From: Telmatactis stephensoni
Taxonomy: Eukaryota; Cnidaria; Anthozoa; Actiniaria; Isophelliidae
Direction: 5' to 3'
DNA: 64,000 nt
NCBI GenBank assembly: GCA_029948255.1
Contig: JALIZF010001621.1
Span: 419,793 to 483,792, forward strand
A program made the translations under genes and the position numbers. This document shows, piece by piece, positions 23,084 to 34,240 of this stretch. Numbering within the stretch: position 1 is the stretch's first letter; each line of letters begins with the position of its first letter. The notes under the pieces were generated by a model that was not told the DNA's origin, searched no databases, and was given only the letters and a program-made list of their open reading frames with translations.

Positions 23084-24025
23084 ATGGCCGACACAGTATG
23101 CATTAATGTAATGCTAAAAGTTTATAAGCATGAGAACAAAAATCAATTTTCCATGTTTTGTTTGAGAGAAGTACCAGTATTCAGAAATGTCCAAGAGTTG
23201 AAAAGCTATTTAGTGAAGAAACATGCTGAAGAGATAAGCCCAGCAAAGGACGCCAGCAGTTTTGATATTGGCTATTTTGGCACGAGAGGGAGAAAACTAA
23301 CGATTTGTACAGATGAACACCTAAGAGAGGCCTATTTAACTGAGAGCCAAAACTATGTCACATTTTGGTTGAAGCCACATACACTGAGTTTGCCAAAGAA
23401 ACGAGTGACTGTGGAGGACAACAAGTACGGTGACGACGAAGTCATGTGCCTTGATTTCAAGGCGTCAAACAACAAGAAGAAAAGTAGGTATACTGAGTAC
23501 TTAAGCTTGACACAATTCAAAGAGGAGAATAACCGTTATCCTAGCTGTCTGTTTATAATTTTTCTCTTTTGTTGAGCTTGATAAATCGGACTGTTTACTG
23601 AATAATTCTGTTTTAATAATAAGGTTTTAGATTTTAGAATCATTCATGCATGGCGCACGTGAAAATTTAAAGGGAACGAATACATACGATCAATAATACG
23701 ATCAAAAACGAATACATTATAAAATGCTACTTCTTTCCTTCCGAGTTCATAATGTTGTGACCTATATTATGGGTTTAAAAATGCTCCATTGCTATATTTA
23801 CAGTTTAGAATATTTTGACACATGGTATTGTTAAAAATTGAAAGAGCCAGGTTTTTTTTTTTTTTTTTTTTTTGCTTTTCGTAGATCAAAGCTCGAGGGA
23901 TGATTCTTGAACAGCTTGTTGAGTTGAAGAACCTTAAAGATACCAATGTACTTAGCAATGATGAGTTTGAGGAACAGAAGAAGAAGATGTTAGAAGGATC
24001 TCAAGAAACTTTAATTATCATGTAG
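23084..24025 (+). CDS. Transposon-borne PB1-like / SHOCT-like protein
   Basis: ATG at 23,084 (MADTVCINVM) opens a first exon. It has a basic and acidic pattern like a PB1-type ubiquitin fold (LKVYKHENKNQFSMFCLREV, FRNVQELKSYLVKKHAEEIS, then an acidic TICTDEHLREAY segment). It reads to a donor at 23,484 (AAAA-GTAGGT); without splicing the frame ends at 23,575. After a long T-tract acceptor (TTTTCGTAG at 23,884) a second exon encodes GMILEQLVELKNLKDTNVLS, NDEFEEQKKKMLEG and stops at 24,025. This is the helix pair of a SHOCT domain, often C-terminal in oligomerising proteins. The phase across these two sites does not fit exactly; an acceptor eight bases on (GATCAAAG) or a missed small exon would restore it. 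As it lies between the TIRs, it is probably an accessory protein of the element. Family assignment is by pattern only. Confidence 0.55.
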
Positions 24026-24080
24026 ACAATTATGTACACTGTTGCTGTTTTGTTTGTTATTGAGTATCATTCACATGCCT

Positions 24081-24310
24081 ATAAGGGACGGACCATTAGA
24101 AAAGTGGTGTGGGGGGGGGGGGGGGGTGGGCTACAAAATCAAATATATATATATTTCCAGTAAAGAAAATTCAGAAAAAAAATTGCTGCCATGCAAGGCG
24201 AAAAATTACGGTTATCCCCCAAAAATTTATGCCGTTTTCAACTCTCCCCCCCCCCCCTCCGCCCCCCCCCCCCCCCTCCGCCCCCCCCCCCCCCCCCAAA
24301 TAATAAGAGT
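24081..24310. repeat. G- and C-homopolymer bearing insertion
   Basis: It starts AAGGGACGGACCATTAGAAA, then a G run, and ends in three C runs. The start resembles the TIR of the 34,241-35,462 element (AGGGACCGGTCATTTATTAG). Probably a related MITE with a lost or rearranged right end, lying between the two convergent transposon genes. Confidence 0.5.
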
Positions 24311-24321
24311 ATGGGAGGACT

Positions 24322-24903
24322 TTACAAGTAATTAGTAAATCGTAAATAGTTTCTAATGTCTGCATCAGAGATTTGCATGAAGGCTTCAAACACCATTTCC
24401 TCTGGATTATCGCGGCATACTTGCCACACGACATCATTTGCTCTAATCCAACTTTTTGCTTGAGCAAAAACGTTCTCACATGGATTGACGTCTGGGCTAT
24501 AAGATGGCAAGAATACCACAAGCGCGCCGCTAGTATTTATAGCTTGAACTACACGACGACAGCGATGAATTGTAGCATTATCTGTAAAAAAAACGCAATG
24601 AAAATGTCGTCGTAAAGATTTATGCATTGCAATAAAACAAAATTTCTGATGAAAACGGCTTGAGTGCTTATAATTACCCATTATAACCACAGAACGAGGA
24701 TTAATCCCATCAAACGGCTGTAGATTAGGAATAAGTTTTTCATTCACAAATTCAAGAAATTTCTCTTCATTAGTATTCCCGCGGCGGATACTCAAGTCTA
24801 TTATTCCTTCCGTGCAGATGACACTAGTGAGATAGCAGTAATCCTGGGACCCCAATTGTCATACCATCTTTGTGTTTGAGCTCGATAGCCTCGAAAACTG
24901 TAT
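24322..24903 (-). pseudogene. Tc1/IS630-like transposase, C-terminal half
   Basis: Reading from 24,903 down: FGYSFRGYRAQTQRWYDNWG, PRITAISLVS, then a frameshift near 24,820, then EGIIDLSIRRGNTNEEKFLE. The catalytic core follows: VFFTDNATIHR (second Asp) and LPSYSPDVNPCENVFAQAKS (Glu in the NP-x-E motif), ending FTNYL at the stop 24,322. This is the DDE_3 endonuclease fold of the IS630-Tc1-mariner superfamily. The N-terminal half lies 17.4 kb away because a transposon landed in codon RRF-GYS; joining the flanks with one copy of the 8-bp duplication restores the frame there. Confidence 0.88.
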
Positions 24904-24911
24904 CCAAATCG
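24904..24911 (+). repeat. 8-bp target duplication CCAAATCG, left copy
   Basis: Identical to 42,344-42,351 on the other side of the 17.4-kb element. Confidence 0.85.
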
Positions 24912-25219
24912 GGATCTCTCAATCATACTGGTCAATAATCGAGTCGATGGATATGCACCACCCGATCGACTCGAACGCCACTCGATCGAGGATCGGGGGA
25001 TCGGCGATCGGCGATTGGGGATCGGAGTCGAGGATCGGCGATCGGCGATCGGCGATCGGCGATCGGCGATCGGCGATCGGCGATCGGAGAAGGACAGACA
25101 TTGGATCACATCGGATCTACCATCGGGATCGGGAATCGTAGCATTAATTAGGAATCGCAGCATTAATCTATCCTCATGTATTTCCCATTTTTATTTTATT
25201 TTTACTTATGGTAAGTATA

Positions 25220-25507
25220 GAGTGCTTACAATATATCCGTGAAAAAGTTAGCGAACTAAAAAAATTGTACTAAATAGCGCGAAATCCTTTGTTTTCTATT
25301 GATTAATTAGTGCAAATTAGTGCAATTCTTTACAAAGTTTTTCACGGATAGAGTGAGCGCACTTAACCCGTGAAATAAAAATTAAATGTTAGTGTGTAAT
25401 AGTTCAATAGACACAAAAGAAAACAATGGAAATAGGATCTACTAGTAACTAGTAGTCTAATAACTATTTCACGGGTTAAGTGCGCTCACTCTATATTGTA
25501 AGCACTC
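25220..25507. mobile_element. MITE inside the left TIR (outer of a nested pair)
   Basis: The ends are GAGTGCTTACAATATATCCG and its reverse, flanked by TA. The right TIR of the large element shows the empty site GTAAGTATAATGACT (reverse of about 42,050), so it arrived after the large element. Its own right arm is split by the next MITE. Confidence 0.88.
25351..25491. mobile_element. 141-bp MITE inside the MITE
   Basis: GAGTGAGCGCACTTAACCCG and its reverse with TA on both sides, inserted in the outer MITE's right arm (CACGGA-TA-TATTG restored on removal). It contains the core ACAAAAGAAAACAATGG. Confidence 0.9.
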
Positions 25508-25652
25508 TAATGACTAGTTTGTGATCCTTTTACAACGCATCAGACTCCTTTTATGTATAGGAATACTCAAGTCGATTTTTCTCACTAAAACCACATTGAC
25601 ACATGAACATACACATTTATTTCATCAAGTATTTTTATTGTTCAAAATAACA

Positions 25653-26633
25653 CTAAAGATTTATTAGAGTACAAACACTAAAAGTGTTCATACTTTGTAC
25701 GATTTAGCACTAAATACAGCTTGAGTAGCTTTGACCTGATCTTGATCGACTCAAATCCGTTCAAGAATCCTATATATTATGCAGAAGGAATCTTAAATAA
25801 ACTCATCAACCTAACTACACTTCTTATTTTTGCTTTTAAATAGGTTTCTCAACGAAAATCAGACAACATAAGTCAGAGTTTGAACTGATACGGTCGCCGA
25901 CTCGGATTGCTTGAGAAACTATTCCAAAACAAAAATAATAACTTTAGAAATATAAATGAGTTTATCTAGTATGTAAAAAAGACTAAAACTAACTGAATAG
26001 ATGTGATTTTTCGCATCGGGCGAGTTTACTACATGAGTCCGGGCGAAGCGACGATTTTCCCGGCGACTTAGTACCGGGCGAATTAACCTTTGGGCTAGTT
26101 AACTGTAAACCGCTGGAGTGATGAGACATTTCTTGCTTTCCCTTTTTTTTAATTTTTCAATTAGATCTTTCATGCTAACAACCGCTTTGTGTTTTATTGT
26201 ACTGTGGTGTTTTTCTTCTTTCCTTTCTCTTTCATACTTAAATTTCAGGCCTCAAAAATTATAGGAAATAAAATAAAATAAAGTTCCCCTCTTCTCGGTC
26301 CTTTTTTCACAATCATCAATCCTTTTCCCCTTACACCCCCTTCCCTTCTTGTCTGTTGTTTTTCATTATATTCCTTTTTCTCTTTCCCTTCTCTTTTCAT
26401 CTATTCTTCTCTACATCTCTTTCCCTCCTTTCCTTTCCTTTCTCTTCTCAGTCCTTTTGTTCTCTTTTGTTCTCTTCTTTCCTCTTATGTTCCTTTGGTT
26501 TTTTTTTTTCAATTTCATCTCTTTTCTATCAAAACAATATAAACCTTGCACTGAAAACACCATGTTTGAAATGCTTTATGTTGGAGTTGTAGGATAAATA
26601 AAGATCTGATCTGTCTCAATGTGTAGAAAATAC
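25653..26633. other. No gene; solo MITE end and T/C-rich tract
   Basis: A single MITE end, GAGTACAAACACTAAAAGTG, stands near 25,674 without a partner. From 26,280 to 26,520 the plus strand is almost all T and C, which produces open frames rich in Phe, Leu and Ser. Confidence 0.6.
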
Positions 26634-26854
26634 AAATAGACCATTTCACAGATACCGTAGCTCAACCTCAGCCTCGTCACAGTGTAATTATTCTTTAGAA
26701 TATTATGTACATTCCACGGTAATGTAAGGAATTTACACATCAACGGACAATGAAAGCACATCCAAATTCCACGGGCTGTACTATATTTCAAAAGAATATA
26801 TTGCACTGTGACGAGGCTGAGGTTGAGCTACGGTATCCGTGAAATGGTCTATTT
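26634..26854. mobile_element. 221-bp MITE with ~53-bp near-perfect arms
   Basis: AAATAGACCATTTCACAGAT at the left end is reversed at the right (GTGAAATGGTCTATTT), the arms continuing through CGTAGCTCAACCTCAGCCTC. Arm identity is very high, so it is young. Confidence 0.92.
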
Positions 26855-27484
26855 ATGTGACTGGATATTTTGTTCGTTTAGTGAGAAGCAAACCATATTT
26901 CCCATATATGTATTTTATCATCTTAATATATAAATATGATTCATGTGTAGTAAGATCTTTGTAATAATCTTCCTTTTTCTCTTCCTTATTTTTCTTTCTT
27001 CCAGTTATCTCTTATCTTCTTTGAACAAGTTCTGCTCTCTTCCATTTTGGTCATCCTTACAAGACAAAAAGAAAAAGAATTTTAATAGTAACCCTCGTGA
27101 TCATAAAAGCTGTTATAAAATCAATTAATTAATAAATAGTTAACTGCAGATATTTGGGATTGATTCAAACAGTTTTATGAAAACTTACTGAATTCATCAA
27201 TAGTAATTAGACTAAAAAAATTATTTGTTCAAACAATATTACATACAAGTAATTAATATAATGAGGCAACTAACCACTATCAACAACCATGGAGTCATCC
27301 CACCTTGATAATTATTTTCATCCATTTCAAAAACAACCTGGAAATAAAAATTAATGTGCCAGTAAGCATAAAAGACCCTAAAATACACAACTCAGGGTCT
27401 TTTATGCCTACTGGCCTGGCATAATGTAAAGCAATTATAATCGTACATAATATGAGCATTAACACCTTCCCTTTCAAACACAAA
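26855..27484. other. No gene; one short hairpin
   Basis: T/C-rich then AT-rich sequence; only the hairpin at 27,358-27,415 stands out. Confidence 0.5.
27358..27415. other. 58-nt hairpin with 22-bp stem
   Basis: GCCAGTAAGCATAAAAGACC pairs with GGTCTTTTATGCCTACTGGC with one mismatch (the stem extends by CT/AG), over a loop of about 14 bases. The size is like a microRNA precursor, but a minimal foldback element is equally possible. Confidence 0.6.
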
Positions 27485-28449
27485 GTATATCAATTATTAA
27501 AAAACCTACACAAACAGCTTCCCTATCAGACATGAAGTACCACCGCACCGCATGCCCTCAAGTCCAGATGTATATTTCAATTATTAAAAAACCTACACAA
27601 ACAGCTTCCCTATCAGACATGAAGTACTACCGCACCGCATGCCCTCAAGTCCAGATGTATATATCAATTATTAAAAAACCTACACAAACAGCTTCCCTAT
27701 CAGACATGAAGTACCACCGCACCGCATGCCCTCAAGTCCAGATGTATATATCAATTATTAAAAAACCTACACAAACAGCTTCCCTATCAGACATGAAGTA
27801 CCACCGCACCGCATGCCCTCAAGTCCAGATGTATATTTCAATTATTAAAAAACCTACACAAACAGCTTCCCTATCAGACATGAAGTACCACCGCACCGCA
27901 TGCCCTCAAGTCCAGATGTATATTTCAATTATTAAAAAACCTACACAAACAGCTTCCCTATCAGACATGAAGTACCACCGCACCGCATGCCCTCAAGTCC
28001 AGATGTATATTTCAATTATTAAAAAACCTACACAAACAGCTTCCCTATCAGACATGAAGTACCACCGCACCGCATGCCCTCAAGTCCAGATGTATATTTC
28101 AATTATTAAAAAACCTACACAAACAGCTTCCCTATCAGACATGAAGTACCACCGCACCGCATGCCCTCAAGTCCAGATGTATATTTCAATTATTAAAAAA
28201 CCTACACAAACAGCTTCCCTATCAGACATGAAGTACCACTGCACCGCATGCCCTCAAGTCCAGATGTATATATCAATTATTATAAAACCTACACAAACAG
28301 CTTCCCTATCAGACATGAAGTACCACTGCACCGCATGCCCTCAAGTCCAGATGTATATATCAATTATTAAAAAACCTACACAAACAGCTTCCCTATCAGA
28401 CATGAAGTACCACCGCACCGCATGCCCTCAAGTCCAGATGTATAATAAT
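27485..28449 (+). repeat. 87-bp tandem repeat, ~11 copies, open in one frame
   Basis: Each unit is 29 codons (MKYHRTACPQVQMY then ISIIKKPTQTASLSD). Copies are nearly identical; variants such as CGC/TGC and AAA/ATA change residues, so no sign of selection for the peptide is visible. An ATG in every unit opens a frame of 308 codons (27,532-28,458). Period 3n keeps any frame open, so coding is not implied. No spacers, hence not CRISPR. It lies inside the 17.4-kb element. Confidence 0.92.
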
Positions 28450-29640
28450 ATTGCCTGAGCTTTGTAAGTGTGATTCACTTACCTCACTTCATTTTCATCA
28501 CCAACAGTTGTTAGCCTGGGGAATCAATAGCAACGGTTATTTTGTTATTTTAAAAACATGCAATATATTCAATACATATTCCAATATATTCTCTTTAGAA
28601 CAAGGTCGATCTGCTTAAATTGACATAATTTTAACAAGTGTATGAATAACTTGCTCTTCAATATTGTGAGTTGTCCTATTTCATTATGACTTTGTGGCTT
28701 GTTTATGAGGGGACAGAATGGTTTAGAACATAAATTTGTTTATCCTATTGGCTACACTAAGGTTAAGTCTTAACTCAAAGGGCATAGTCATATGAGTCAT
28801 TTGTCAGTACATTTTAATCAAACAAAGTTTAAATTAATGCTCAAAATACTCAGTGGACAAATAAATTCTTAAATTCTTAACAAGTTTTTCAGCTCAAATA
28901 TGCCATTTGGGTACAACATCTTGAAATATTGAATGATAATAAGCTTTGTTGTATTAATGTCTAATTGTTTTTGTTGTATTAATCTCTAGAAGTTTGATAA
29001 ACTTTGTCGTTTTTGAAAAAAGGTTTTGTCCACCGTAGTATATGTTTTTGTGTGTATATTGTAGAAGATGTGCTTCAAAGGGATAAAATCTCACAGACAG
29101 ACACAAGGTTTTGTTTTATTAATTTACACAGCCCACGCTCACTTTAGTTCAGTTAAATCCGTAGATATATGTGAATTTAAACATCTTAAATATCATACAT
29201 TTTATGAACGTGAACCAAAACAATATTTGTCAAATTCTCTTTAATAAATATGTAAATAACACTCAGCAAGTGAATTTCGTGACTTTGCTAACAATGAATG
29301 AGAAATTTTAAATACTATCAATGAGAAAATTTGGAGTTCATTGTTAGTTATTAATGAGTGAAGGTAAATCCCGATTATTCACAATCAAAGAGTGTGTCAA
29401 CCTTTTTATTATTTAATTTGAATACAGTACTGCAGAAGCATCGGCTAACACTGTCAATACGAAATCTTATCTTTATTCTTGACCCACCCCTGAAAGTGTT
29501 TCAGTTATGTTTTGACCCACCCCCTAAATGGTTTACGACCCCCCCCCCCCCCCCCCCTCCAATACACACACACACACAGGTGTACAGATACAATGTACTT
29601 TTCATTCTTCAAAACCAAGACTGTGGACTGTTATAAATTT

Positions 29641-29748
29641 GTTGGAAACACCATTGAAAGACTTAATTGAAATGATATAAAAATTAATGTCAACAGTCAA
29701 GAAAGTCAAAAATATCAATTCATTAAGTCTTTCAGTGGTATTTCCAAC
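29641..29748. mobile_element. 108-bp foldback MITE
   Basis: GTTGGAAACACCATTGAAAG pairs with CTTTCAGTGGTATTTCCAAC; the arms extend through ACTTAATGA. Confidence 0.65.
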
Positions 29749-30885
29749 CCATTCATATTAGACTGTCAAGGAGTCGAGATCAACCAAACAACCTTGGTTT
29801 TGTGGAACAGCAATTACGTATTTCTGCTGTGCTGTTCTTGTTTGGTTGTTATAAAGGAGATAGATCCAAAGTATTATATCAATTGACATCCTTGAAAAGT
29901 CCTAGCTTATTTTTTTGTAGTCAAATTGTTGCACGAATCTATTTGTGCCTTATTATATAGATGTACATGTATATTGTGATGCTTATAAAAAAAACTTACA
30001 CAAATATTATTCTGTTCGCCGTCTTTATTGAAGGAAGGAAAACCCAAAAAATCTATTGTAAGAGATTCAAAACTACTAGTTGTCTGCCTTATTAAAAAGA
30101 ACTGAACCCACCCCCTCTCATTTTATATTTCCATAATGACCCACCCCCTGTTGTCTAAAAAAATACAACTATACTGAACCCCCTATGATTTCTCCCCTCT
30201 TTCATAAATAGTTACTGGTCCCTAAGATCACTAGAAATAACTCAAGTCACTCAATTCAAAATTAGTTGAAGAGCATTTCATGGTAATTTTAACAATAGGA
30301 AATAAAATAAGTTGTATTTGAAAGTTCTTCAATGAGGTAAAATCTCACAGACAGCCACATCATATCGCTAAAATTTCTGGTGAATCTAAACTTTGCTTTA
30401 TTTACACAGACTACTCTCACTAGTTCAGGTAAATCGACAGATGTTTAATGTGCTCATCCACAACCAAAACAACAAGTACATGTATTCTTTGTCAGATTCT
30501 CTGTAATACAAAAGTATTCTTTATCCTCCACAGGGTGCGATTCATATTTTTATAAACAAACTTTCATCAGATAGTTTTATAATGAATGCTATTAAAAAAG
30601 ACTGTTTGAAAAGGCAATAAATTTGAATAAAACGTATTTATACATTTCTTAAAACTTGTTTTGTTGTATCATGCACTAGTCAACCTGTTTGAAAACATTT
30701 TGAATAATACAGTATATAAATACTTAGACTGCTCACAGCACTTCACTTTCTGTTAGTAACGGCTAGTTTTAAATATGCTTGCTAATCTTCTCTTTTTCGA
30801 AAAATCCTTAAATTTATCACCAGGAAAATTTTTGTCATTCTCACTGTGCTTTACTGCCATTCAATGTTAGTTTTAAATGCACGAG

Positions 30886-30936
30886 TATTATTACGTCGTG
30901 ACGTGTTGACGTCATAACACGCGTCACGTGGTACAA
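30886..30936. promoter_or_regulatory. Cluster of CRE/AP-1-like sites
   Basis: TTACGTCGTGACGTGTTGAC and TGACGTCATAACACG, followed by CGTCACGTGG, give a full CRE (TGACGTCA), two CGTCA half sites and an E-box CACGTG within 50 bases. No start site or gene can be tied to it. Confidence 0.3.
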
Positions 30937-32458
30937 ACTGACCAATCAGGAAATCGGAATTTGTACAGTGTATGAAAATTGAATAATAAAATGTAAGATT
31001 TATCAAATATTCTTTAGCCTACACAGGTTGCGATTCACGTTTTCTCCAATCAAATAGTTTTATGACCATGCTAATACAGACTGTACGTGAATGTTTCAAA
31101 AAGTTTTAAAAAATTATTCAAATGTATTACTTTTTCTCTAATACAGCACTTAAACAGCTTGCAGTTCACTTTGTTTAATAGTAATGGCTAGCATATAAAA
31201 CCATAATTGCATTTTTTGTAGATTACCCTATAAAACTTCAGTTTTGCCGCAATGCGTTCCGCACAGAGAACTTGTTGACTGATAAGAAATCCGACCCACG
31301 TGCTCGCTGCATTTGATTCTGACCGTGTACGATAAAGCGTTTACTATTTCGAATTCCTCGTCATATATAAAGCACTGTCGATACCCCTTTATCTTTTCCT
31401 TGAAAGAAAGTTCCCTGCTAGCAGAGTCTCCCTTTACCTTCTCTGTGAAAGGAAGACTCTGTCGCATGTTAGAAAATACAACCTCACCAGTTGATCACGG
31501 GTCTTTGCCGAAGGTCTTTCTCTTGAGGGCATTCCTAACTCTCTTCTGGGGACACTTGGTTTACTTGTCACATAAACAGACATTGATAAACATTATCACT
31601 CTACCGACGGCACCTTCTTTATAGTGTTTAGATGAAATTGCCTTGGAATAATCCTGGACACAATGTACGTTCATAACTGTTGGCGTCAATGTTGAAATCG
31701 AAGTCTTCTACGCAGCCGCAGTTTATGTCGTAACGCAAGGCTTCCAATTGCGTGACGACAGAAGCTGTGCACATGTAAATACCTAACATACCAACATACC
31801 TCATTGTTACACAGGAGGTTCGGGTTTTGAAACTTTTTCGGTATGTACAAACTCTTTTCAGTAGACTATAACGTATAATTATTCTGTCACGTCGATGCGA
31901 ATTTTATCTCAAACCATTACTACCAAAATCATGAATATGATCTCATTTTTTGTTCAAATAACCCAAGTGAACCGCTTGCTCATCTTTTCGTGTTACTGCA
32001 TTGTTGGTGAGCCACGTCTGAAAACGCTTCTATTATCTGAAGACGTGTATTTTTAAAACTCCGAATATGGCAGATCCTTGGACTTTCGGTGACCTGACGG
32101 TAGTGGAGAAACTTCCCTCTGCACTATGTCAAAATCACTGGAAATAGGATACGCTTGCTTTGTTTCTGATCTATTTTAGCCACTATTGTTATGACTGCCG
32201 GATTGTATATAGTGAAAACCCATGTACATGGGATTGGTATATCTCGAGATATGTCAGTTTTGTAATAATTACGCCCAATTTCAAAATTACGGGACCCAGT
32301 GGCGATGGCTTGTCTGGATTTTAAGCTTCTGTCAATCAAATCAAGTAACGACTAGAATCTGTAAAATTTTGGCTTTCTAAATTCAGGAACAAAACAAACT
32401 TGAATTTATTGACAGAACATTTTCTATTTTCCGACTTTTGATGTAAAATTTAAGCTTA

Positions 32459-32820
32459 TGTTATGTTATGTTATGTTATGTTATGTTATGTTATGTTATG
32501 TTATGTTATGTTATGTTATGTTATGTTATGTGATGTGATGTGATGTGATGTGATGTGATGTGATGTGATGTTATGTTATGTTATGTTATGTTATGTTATG
32601 TTATGTTATGTTATGTTATGTTATGTTATGTTATGTTATGTTATGTTATGTTATGTTATGTTATGTTATGTTATGTTATGTTATGTTATGTTATGTTATG
32701 TTATGTTATGTTATGTTATGTTATGTTATGTTATGTTATGTTATGTTATGTTATGTTATGTTATGTTATGTTATGTTATGTTATCTTATCTTATCTTATC
32801 TTATGTTATCTTATGTTATC
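32459..32820 (+). repeat. TTATG pentamer satellite with TGATG block
   Basis: About 70 TTATG units run without a break except for eight TGATG units near 32,530-32,570 and a few TTATC at the right end. All three plus frames stay open and encode Leu-Cys-Tyr-Val-Met repeats, which is not a gene. Confidence 0.97.
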
Positions 32821-34240
32821 TTCTTTTTGTTTCCTTGTTTTTCCTTCCTTCAGAGACTCCATGATAACCCTGAAGGAAGTCGTGTTGAAGCGTGGCGAGA
32901 TGACAGGCACCACGTTTCATGATCTTGTGGAAAAAAATCGTGCCTCTGTTACAACATTGGAATATGAGAGTTGTTAGTTTTTGTTCGAATGTATATTTAA
33001 CAATTACTCCGCAAACAGTCCACGATTAGACGCGTGGACCTGGAGATGAACTTGTAACAAGAAACCATAATACTGCTAGAGAGCGAAACTCGGTACTGAT
33101 GTTTTGAAGTAGCGATGTTCAATTTTTTAAGGCTATTTTTAAAAACTTCGCTATTATATACAGAATTTGATTTTTTGATAGATGTGCGCGCGGAAGTTTA
33201 CTTTCGGCATTTAAATTTATTGTTTAAGAGCCTTGCGCGCACAATGGATGGCGATGGATCTAAAAATAGCCTTAGCTGCCACGAACATCTCATAGACATC
33301 AATACTGAGTTTCATTCTCTCAATATTATGGTCTCTTGCTTGTAATAAATGTAATCTCAAATGTTAAAGATACAACCGGTTATTTTGGTATATTGAATGC
33401 CATAAAAGTGAATGTAATAGGCCATATGCACTAACAGGTCACGTGACCCTATCTCCCCTAAAATTGAAGATTAGGTATTTTCTTAAGATTCGTTCGTAAA
33501 AGCGCAGCTTGCCATCCAACGCGTTTTTCCAAACAAATCTTAAGAAAATATCACTGTCATTTCCCCTGCATCTTACTAGCTGAAACTTTGCACTTTTACC
33601 AATATCGAGGTGCTCTTTCTGTTTCTGGTGTTTATTTTGACCGTACCGCTTGATTTAGGGGAGATAGGGTCACGTGACCTGATATGACTTATTGTCATGA
33701 ATTGACAAAAGTTTTATAACAAACTTTAGTCTTCAAGATTAGTGTTAAGGTTTAAATATTCAATTACGTTTTACTGTAAAATGTACAATAAAATCTTTTA
33801 TTGTGAAGTAATTTTGTTTACTTCTGTGCTCAAGGTATATTTAGTAAATGGACCCCTTCTGGCGCTGTTATATTGAAGCGCAGAAACGAGTCGATTTTTC
33901 ATGGACACACAGGGAACTGTGCGTCAGTACGTGGTCCGTGTACATCGTGTTGGCGCCAAAGTGACGCGCGCTGACACTGAAAACTAAAAATCTAATGGTT
34001 TCCTTGCAGCTTTAAATTGTAAAGCTTAAAAGTATTAATTTGGATACCTCGTTAAAATTCAGCGATTTTGGTGATCATTAATCTGTGCCAATCTTGACGG
34101 GTTAAAGCGAAAAAAAAAACCCCGTACGTTTGAATTTTTTTCCGGCCCGGTGTCGTTTCAAAAACTGCTCGAATGACGAAGGACACAGAGAATATTTTCA
34201 AAGTTGGACGACTTTTTAGTTGGATTCGTAGCTTCAAAAA
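32821..34240. other. No gene; old copy of an array segment and a MITE
   Basis: At 33,215-33,345 TTGTTTAAGAGCCTTGCGCG and GGTCTCTTG resemble the array unit around 22,120-22,230 (ATTGCTTAAAAGCCTTGCAC), with many differences. Otherwise only the MITE listed next. Confidence 0.5.
33436..33680. mobile_element. 245-bp MITE with CACGTG in the arms
   Basis: AGGTCACGTGACCCTATCTC and its reverse form perfect 27-bp arms; a looser match continues outward for about 15 bases. A second small hairpin (ATTTTCTTAAGATT) lies inside. Confidence 0.85.

Larger units (their letters stand above)
24912..25652 (+). repeat. Left TIR with GATCGGC subrepeats
   Basis: Matches the reverse of 41,910-42,343 once the nested MITE (25,220-25,507) is removed. 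From about 24,985 to 25,090 it holds a run of the 7-mer GATCGGC. Confidence 0.88.
28450..32458. other. No convincing gene within the large element
   Basis: AT-rich sequence. Direct repeats of GACCCACCCC with a C run lie at 29,480-29,560 and 30,105-30,190; the latter ends in GTTACTGGTCCCTAA, like one end of the GGGACC-type elements. ACACAG-x-CTA and TCTCACAGACAG motifs recur at 29,090 and 30,345, suggesting an old duplication. Short frames at 31,228-31,624 on both strands are unrecognised. Confidence 0.45.

Noticed and set aside
24872..25242. Frames of Arg/Ser/Ile/Gly repeats on both strands
   Set aside because: Produced by the GATCGGC 7-mers in the TIR.
27485..28449. CRISPR-like array
   Set aside because: The 87-bp units adjoin directly without variable spacers, and the DNA is eukaryotic.
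31228..31624. Small genes on both strands
   Set aside because: Overlapping frames of similar length with no motif, start context or splice support.
32565..32977. Three open frames of Leu-Cys-Tyr-Val-Met repeats
   Set aside because: Translation of the TTATG satellite.
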